Positions 16,250-17,924 of a stretch of 17,924 nucleotides of DNA are shown in pieces; position 1 is the stretch's first letter; every line of letters begins with the position of its first letter. The stretch covers positions 1-17,924 of the forward strand of contig CAYLZG010000088.1 in the NCBI GenBank assembly GCA_964387985.1. The letters run 5' to 3'. Position numbers and translations under genes: made by a program. The notes below the pieces were generated by a model. That model was not told the origin of the DNA, did no database searches, and was given only the letters and a program-made list of their open reading frames with translations. This DNA comes from JALOOB01 sp964387985 (GTDB taxonomy: Bacteria > Chloroflexota > Anaerolineae > CG2-30-64-16).

Positions 16250-16279
16250 TTGACAGTCTCACAGCCCATCGTTTATAAT
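16250..16279 (+). promoter_or_regulatory. consensus sigma70 promoter for rpsA
   Basis: TTGACA (16250-16255), an 18-nt spacer, TATAAT (16274-16279). Both hexamers are perfect consensus, the strongest promoter in the window, as suits an abundant ribosomal protein. Transcription should start near 16286-16288, giving a leader of about 230 nt before rpsA. Confidence 0.8.
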
Positions 16280-16309
16280 CGTTTTTTACAGGCGTAGTTG
16301 ATTTGTATT

Positions 16310-16338
16310 GGCGCGAGTGGCACTTGACTTCTCGCGCC
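16310..16338 (+). promoter_or_regulatory. rpsA leader hairpin 1
   Basis: GGCGCGAG (16310-16317) and CTCGCGCC (16331-16338) form a perfect 8-bp GC-rich stem with a 13-nt loop. It is followed only by TTTAA, so it is a poor terminator. Lying downstream of the rpsA promoter, it belongs to the leader RNA; it might also act weakly as the 3' end for etfBA read-through transcripts. Confidence 0.5.
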
Positions 16339-16382
16339 TTTAACGCGCTAGACCCATGTGGTCATCAGTGAGGATCGGAGGC

Positions 16383-16431
16383 CGGCTGGCCACCCGAATC
16401 GGGTATCTGTAGGCCAGCCGTCCTATCTTTT
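16383..16431 (+). promoter_or_regulatory. rpsA leader hairpin 2, possible attenuator
   Basis: CGGCTGGCC (16383-16391) and GGCCAGCCG (16412-16420) form a perfect 9-bp stem. Its 20-nt loop contains a smaller hairpin, ACCCG-AAT-CGGGT (16392-16404). A pyrimidine-rich stretch TCCTATCTTTT (16421-16431) follows, resembling a weak intrinsic terminator. Premature termination inside the leader is possible but unproven. Confidence 0.5.
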
Positions 16432-16436
16432 GTCGA

Positions 16437-16477
16437 CTTGAGCGCCGCACCTGCGTGCAGATGCGCCTACGCTCAAG
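16437..16477 (+). promoter_or_regulatory. rpsA leader hairpin 3
   Basis: CTTGAGCG (16437-16444) and CGCTCAAG (16470-16477) form a perfect 8-bp stem. The 25-nt loop holds a further GCAC/GTGC pairing. The structure ends 26 nt before the GGAGG of rpsA, so its folding could affect ribosome loading. Confidence 0.5.
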
Positions 16478-16517
16478 AACTGCCATAATTAATCCAGCGT
16501 TTCGGAGGTTCCTTCCT

Positions 16518-17924
16518 ATGTCTACTTCTCTACCACCGACCAAGCCACCGGCTGAGGTCCACCCGATGCAGGCCCTGCTCGACCAGGGTGGGTATGATAT
16601 GCCGCAGCGAGGCGACATTCGCGAGGGCACGATCATATCGGTCAGCCCACAGGAGGTCGTAATCGACCTGGGTCTGAAACGAGAGGCGATCGTTCCGGCC
16701 AATGACCTGTCGCGGCTGGATAAGTCCACCCTCGCGGAACTCCAGGAAGGCTCGACCTGGCCGGTCTATATCCTGCAACCGTCGGATCGGGAAGGAAACC
16801 TTATCGTTTCATTGTCGCGCGCGCTTCAGGAGAAGGATTGGCTGATCGCGCAGGAGAAGATGGACAACAACGAAATGTTCGAGGCGACGGTTAGCGGTCA
16901 CAACGCTGGAGGCCTCGAGGTCATCTTCGGCAAGCTGCGTGGATTTGTACCGGCCTCCCACCTGTCGTCACTCCCGCGCGAAATGTCGCCTGAGGAGCGC
17001 AAGGCGCAATTGGCGACCTACGTCGGGAAGACAATCCCGGTCAAAATCGTCGAGGTGGACCGCAAGCGTCGCCGCCTGATCATGTCCGAGCGCGCGGCAC
17101 GCCGTCGCTGGCAGCGCGAGCATCGCAAGCAGCTGCTGGATGACATCCAGGTGGGTGAGATCCGGCAAGGCGCAGTGCGCAGCCTGTCGGAGTTTGGCGC
17201 ATTCGTGGACCTGGGTGGGGCCGATGGCCTGGTGCACATTTCGGAGCTGGCCTGGTTCCCGGTCGCACATCCCAGCGAAGTGCTGAAGGTCGGGCAGGTC
17301 GTAGATGTCAAGGTGCTTCGGATCGACAAGCAGCGCGAGCGTGTGGGTTTGAGCCTGAAGCGCGTTCAGCCCGATCCGTGGAGCCATATCGATGAACTCT
17401 ACGAGCCGAACCAGTTGGTTGAGGCCGTAGTCACACGAGTGACGGACTTCGGCGCGTTTGTGCGGCTGCGCAGTGGCGTCGAGGGGTTGCTGCATGTCTC
17501 TGAGATGGCAGATATCCGTCCGGATCACCCGCAGAGCCTCGTTTCGCCGGGCGACCTGCTCTTGCTGCGCGTGTTGCGCATCGAGCCGGACCGCCGCCGT
17601 ATCGGTTTGAGCCTTCGCCAGGTCTCCGAGACGGAATGGTCCGAATGGGCAGCGACCTACCGGGAGAAGCACGCGGCGGCCGAGGCTGAGGCAGCGGCCG
17701 AAGAGGCTGAGGGCGCGGTTGAGACTGTCGCTGAAGAGGTCGAGGCTGGGGTCGAAGGCGTCGTTGAGGAGGCTGAAGCCGTGGCTGAGACCGTGACTGA
17801 AGAGGTCGAGGGCGTCGCTGAAGAGGCTGAAGCCGTGGCTAAGACTGTCGCCGAAGAGGTCGAGGCCAAGGTCGAAGGCGTCGTTGAGGAGGCTGAAGCC
17901 GTGGCTGAGACCGTGACTGAAGAG
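16518..17924 (+). CDS. rpsA: 30S ribosomal protein S1, partial (C-terminus off the right edge)
   Basis: 469 codons are visible with no stop. GGAGG (16504-16508) lies 9 nt before ATG 16518. Four S1 (OB-fold) RNA-binding domains are seen: about 30-104 (RGDIREGTIISV, VVIDLGLKREAIVP), 119-194 (GGLEVIFGKLRGFVPASHL), 211-283 (LSEFGAFVDLGGADGLVHISEL) and 295-368 (VTDFGAFVRLRSGVEGLLHVSEM). Domains 3 and 4 are the most canonical. Four domains fit the shorter S1 of Chloroflexota, Actinobacteria and Bacillota rather than the six-domain E. coli form. S1 binds mRNA on the 30S subunit and aids initiation. After about residue 370 comes a tail rich in Glu, Ala and Val, and from residue 394 it is a 40-residue tandem repeat that runs out of the window. 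A strong promoter and a long structured leader precede the gene. Confidence 0.95.
   Translation, partial: MSTSLPPTKPPAEVHPMQALLDQGGYDMPQRGDIREGTIISVSPQEVVIDLGLKREAIVPANDLSRLDKSTLAELQEGSTWPVYILQPSDREGNLIVSLSRALQEKDWLIAQEKMDNNEMFEATVSGHNAGGLEVIFGKLRGFVPASHLSSLPREMSPEERKAQLATYVGKTIPVKIVEVDRKRRRLIMSERAARRRWQREHRKQLLDDIQVGEIRQGAVRSLSEFGAFVDLGGADGLVHISELAWFPVAHPSEVLKVGQVVDVKVLRIDKQRERVGLSLKRVQPDPWSHIDELYEPNQLVEAVVTRVTDFGAFVRLRSGVEGLLHVSEMADIRPDHPQSLVSPGDLLLLRVLRIEPDRRRIGLSLRQVSETEWSEWAATYREKHAAAEAEAAAEEAEGAVETVAEEVEAGVEGVVEEAEAVAETVTEEVEGVAEEAEAVAKTVAEEVEAKVEGVVEEAEAVAETVTEE
17697..17924 (+). repeat. 120-bp tandem repeat encoding the acidic tail of S1
   Basis: Copy 1 (17697-17816) is followed by copy 2 (17817-17924, incomplete at the edge), in register with the reading frame (40 codons per unit). 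The last 55 nt of the window (17870-17924) are identical to 17750-17804. Within each unit there are shorter related pieces such as AEEVEA, VVEEAEAVAETVTEEV and GVAEEAEAVA, so the array itself grew from a smaller motif. The charge pattern (E and A/V alternating in 3-4 residue steps) suggests acidic amphipathic helix or coiled coil. The near-identity of units points to recent expansion or active homogenisation. Confidence 0.9.

Noticed and set aside
15330..16262. Minus-strand open frame of 310 codons opposite etfA
   Set aside because: etfA on the plus strand is certain from its FAD signature; the antisense product has no recognisable features.
16356..16412. Possible 18-codon leader peptide (MWSSVRIGG...) in the rpsA leader, ending inside hairpin 2
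   Set aside because: No Shine-Dalgarno before the ATG and no run of regulatory codons. The overlap with the attenuator-like stem is suggestive but could be chance.
17657..17869. Minus-strand Ser/Thr/Ala-rich frame resembling a low-complexity surface protein
   Set aside because: It is the reverse reading of the Glu/Ala/Val repeat in the S1 tail; the repetitive look comes from the rpsA tandem repeat.

Overview
The window is GC-rich, gene-dense bacterial chromosome. It most resembles Chloroflexota (Anaerolineae/Caldilineae type). This rests on large GT39-type membrane proteins with long beta-rich C-terminal tails, the DPM1-like glycosyltransferase and flippase-like pair, and a four-domain ribosomal protein S1. 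The phylum assignment is inference from family resemblance; no rRNA or marker tree is available here.

Region A (1-6368, minus strand): three consecutive GT39/ArnT-like integral membrane glycosyltransferase genes, transcribed leftward from a promoter near 6408-6435. The last gene runs off the left edge. The two complete proteins (964 and 937 aa) each end in three tandem copies of the same extracytoplasmic beta-sandwich-like module.

Region B (6369-6529): a compact divergent control region. It holds a promoter facing each way and, between them, a perfect 16-bp palindrome preceded by a degenerate copy of itself.

Region C (6530-14297, plus strand): five tightly coupled genes: flippase-like LPG_synthase_TM protein, polyprenyl-phosphate GT2 (DPM1/GtrB/ArnC-like), extended-SDR sugar-nucleotide epimerase, a 936-aa GT-C-like membrane protein ending in an ILEI/FAM3-like domain, and a DUF2723 protein ending in one copy of the region-A module. 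Junctions are a 1-nt gap followed by three 4-nt start/stop overlaps. Together regions A-C look like one surface-glycosylation locus. The epimerase would supply a sugar nucleotide, the GT2 would load the sugar onto a polyprenyl phosphate, the flippase-like protein may help it cross the membrane, and the GT-C enzymes would transfer it outside. The sugar and the acceptor are unknown.

Region D (14298-16220): own promoter and structured leader, then etfB-etfA (electron transfer flavoprotein), with no dehydrogenase or ETF:quinone oxidoreductase gene visible nearby.

Region E (16221-17924): a promoter with perfect consensus hexamers, a leader of about 230 nt with three strong inverted repeats, then rpsA (ribosomal protein S1). 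rpsA carries four S1 domains and a very acidic tail made of 40-residue repeats. It is cut by the right edge.

No tRNA, rRNA, CRISPR array, insertion sequence or phage gene was seen. No stretch longer than 300 bases lacks a gene; the longest is the rpsA upstream region (16221-16517).
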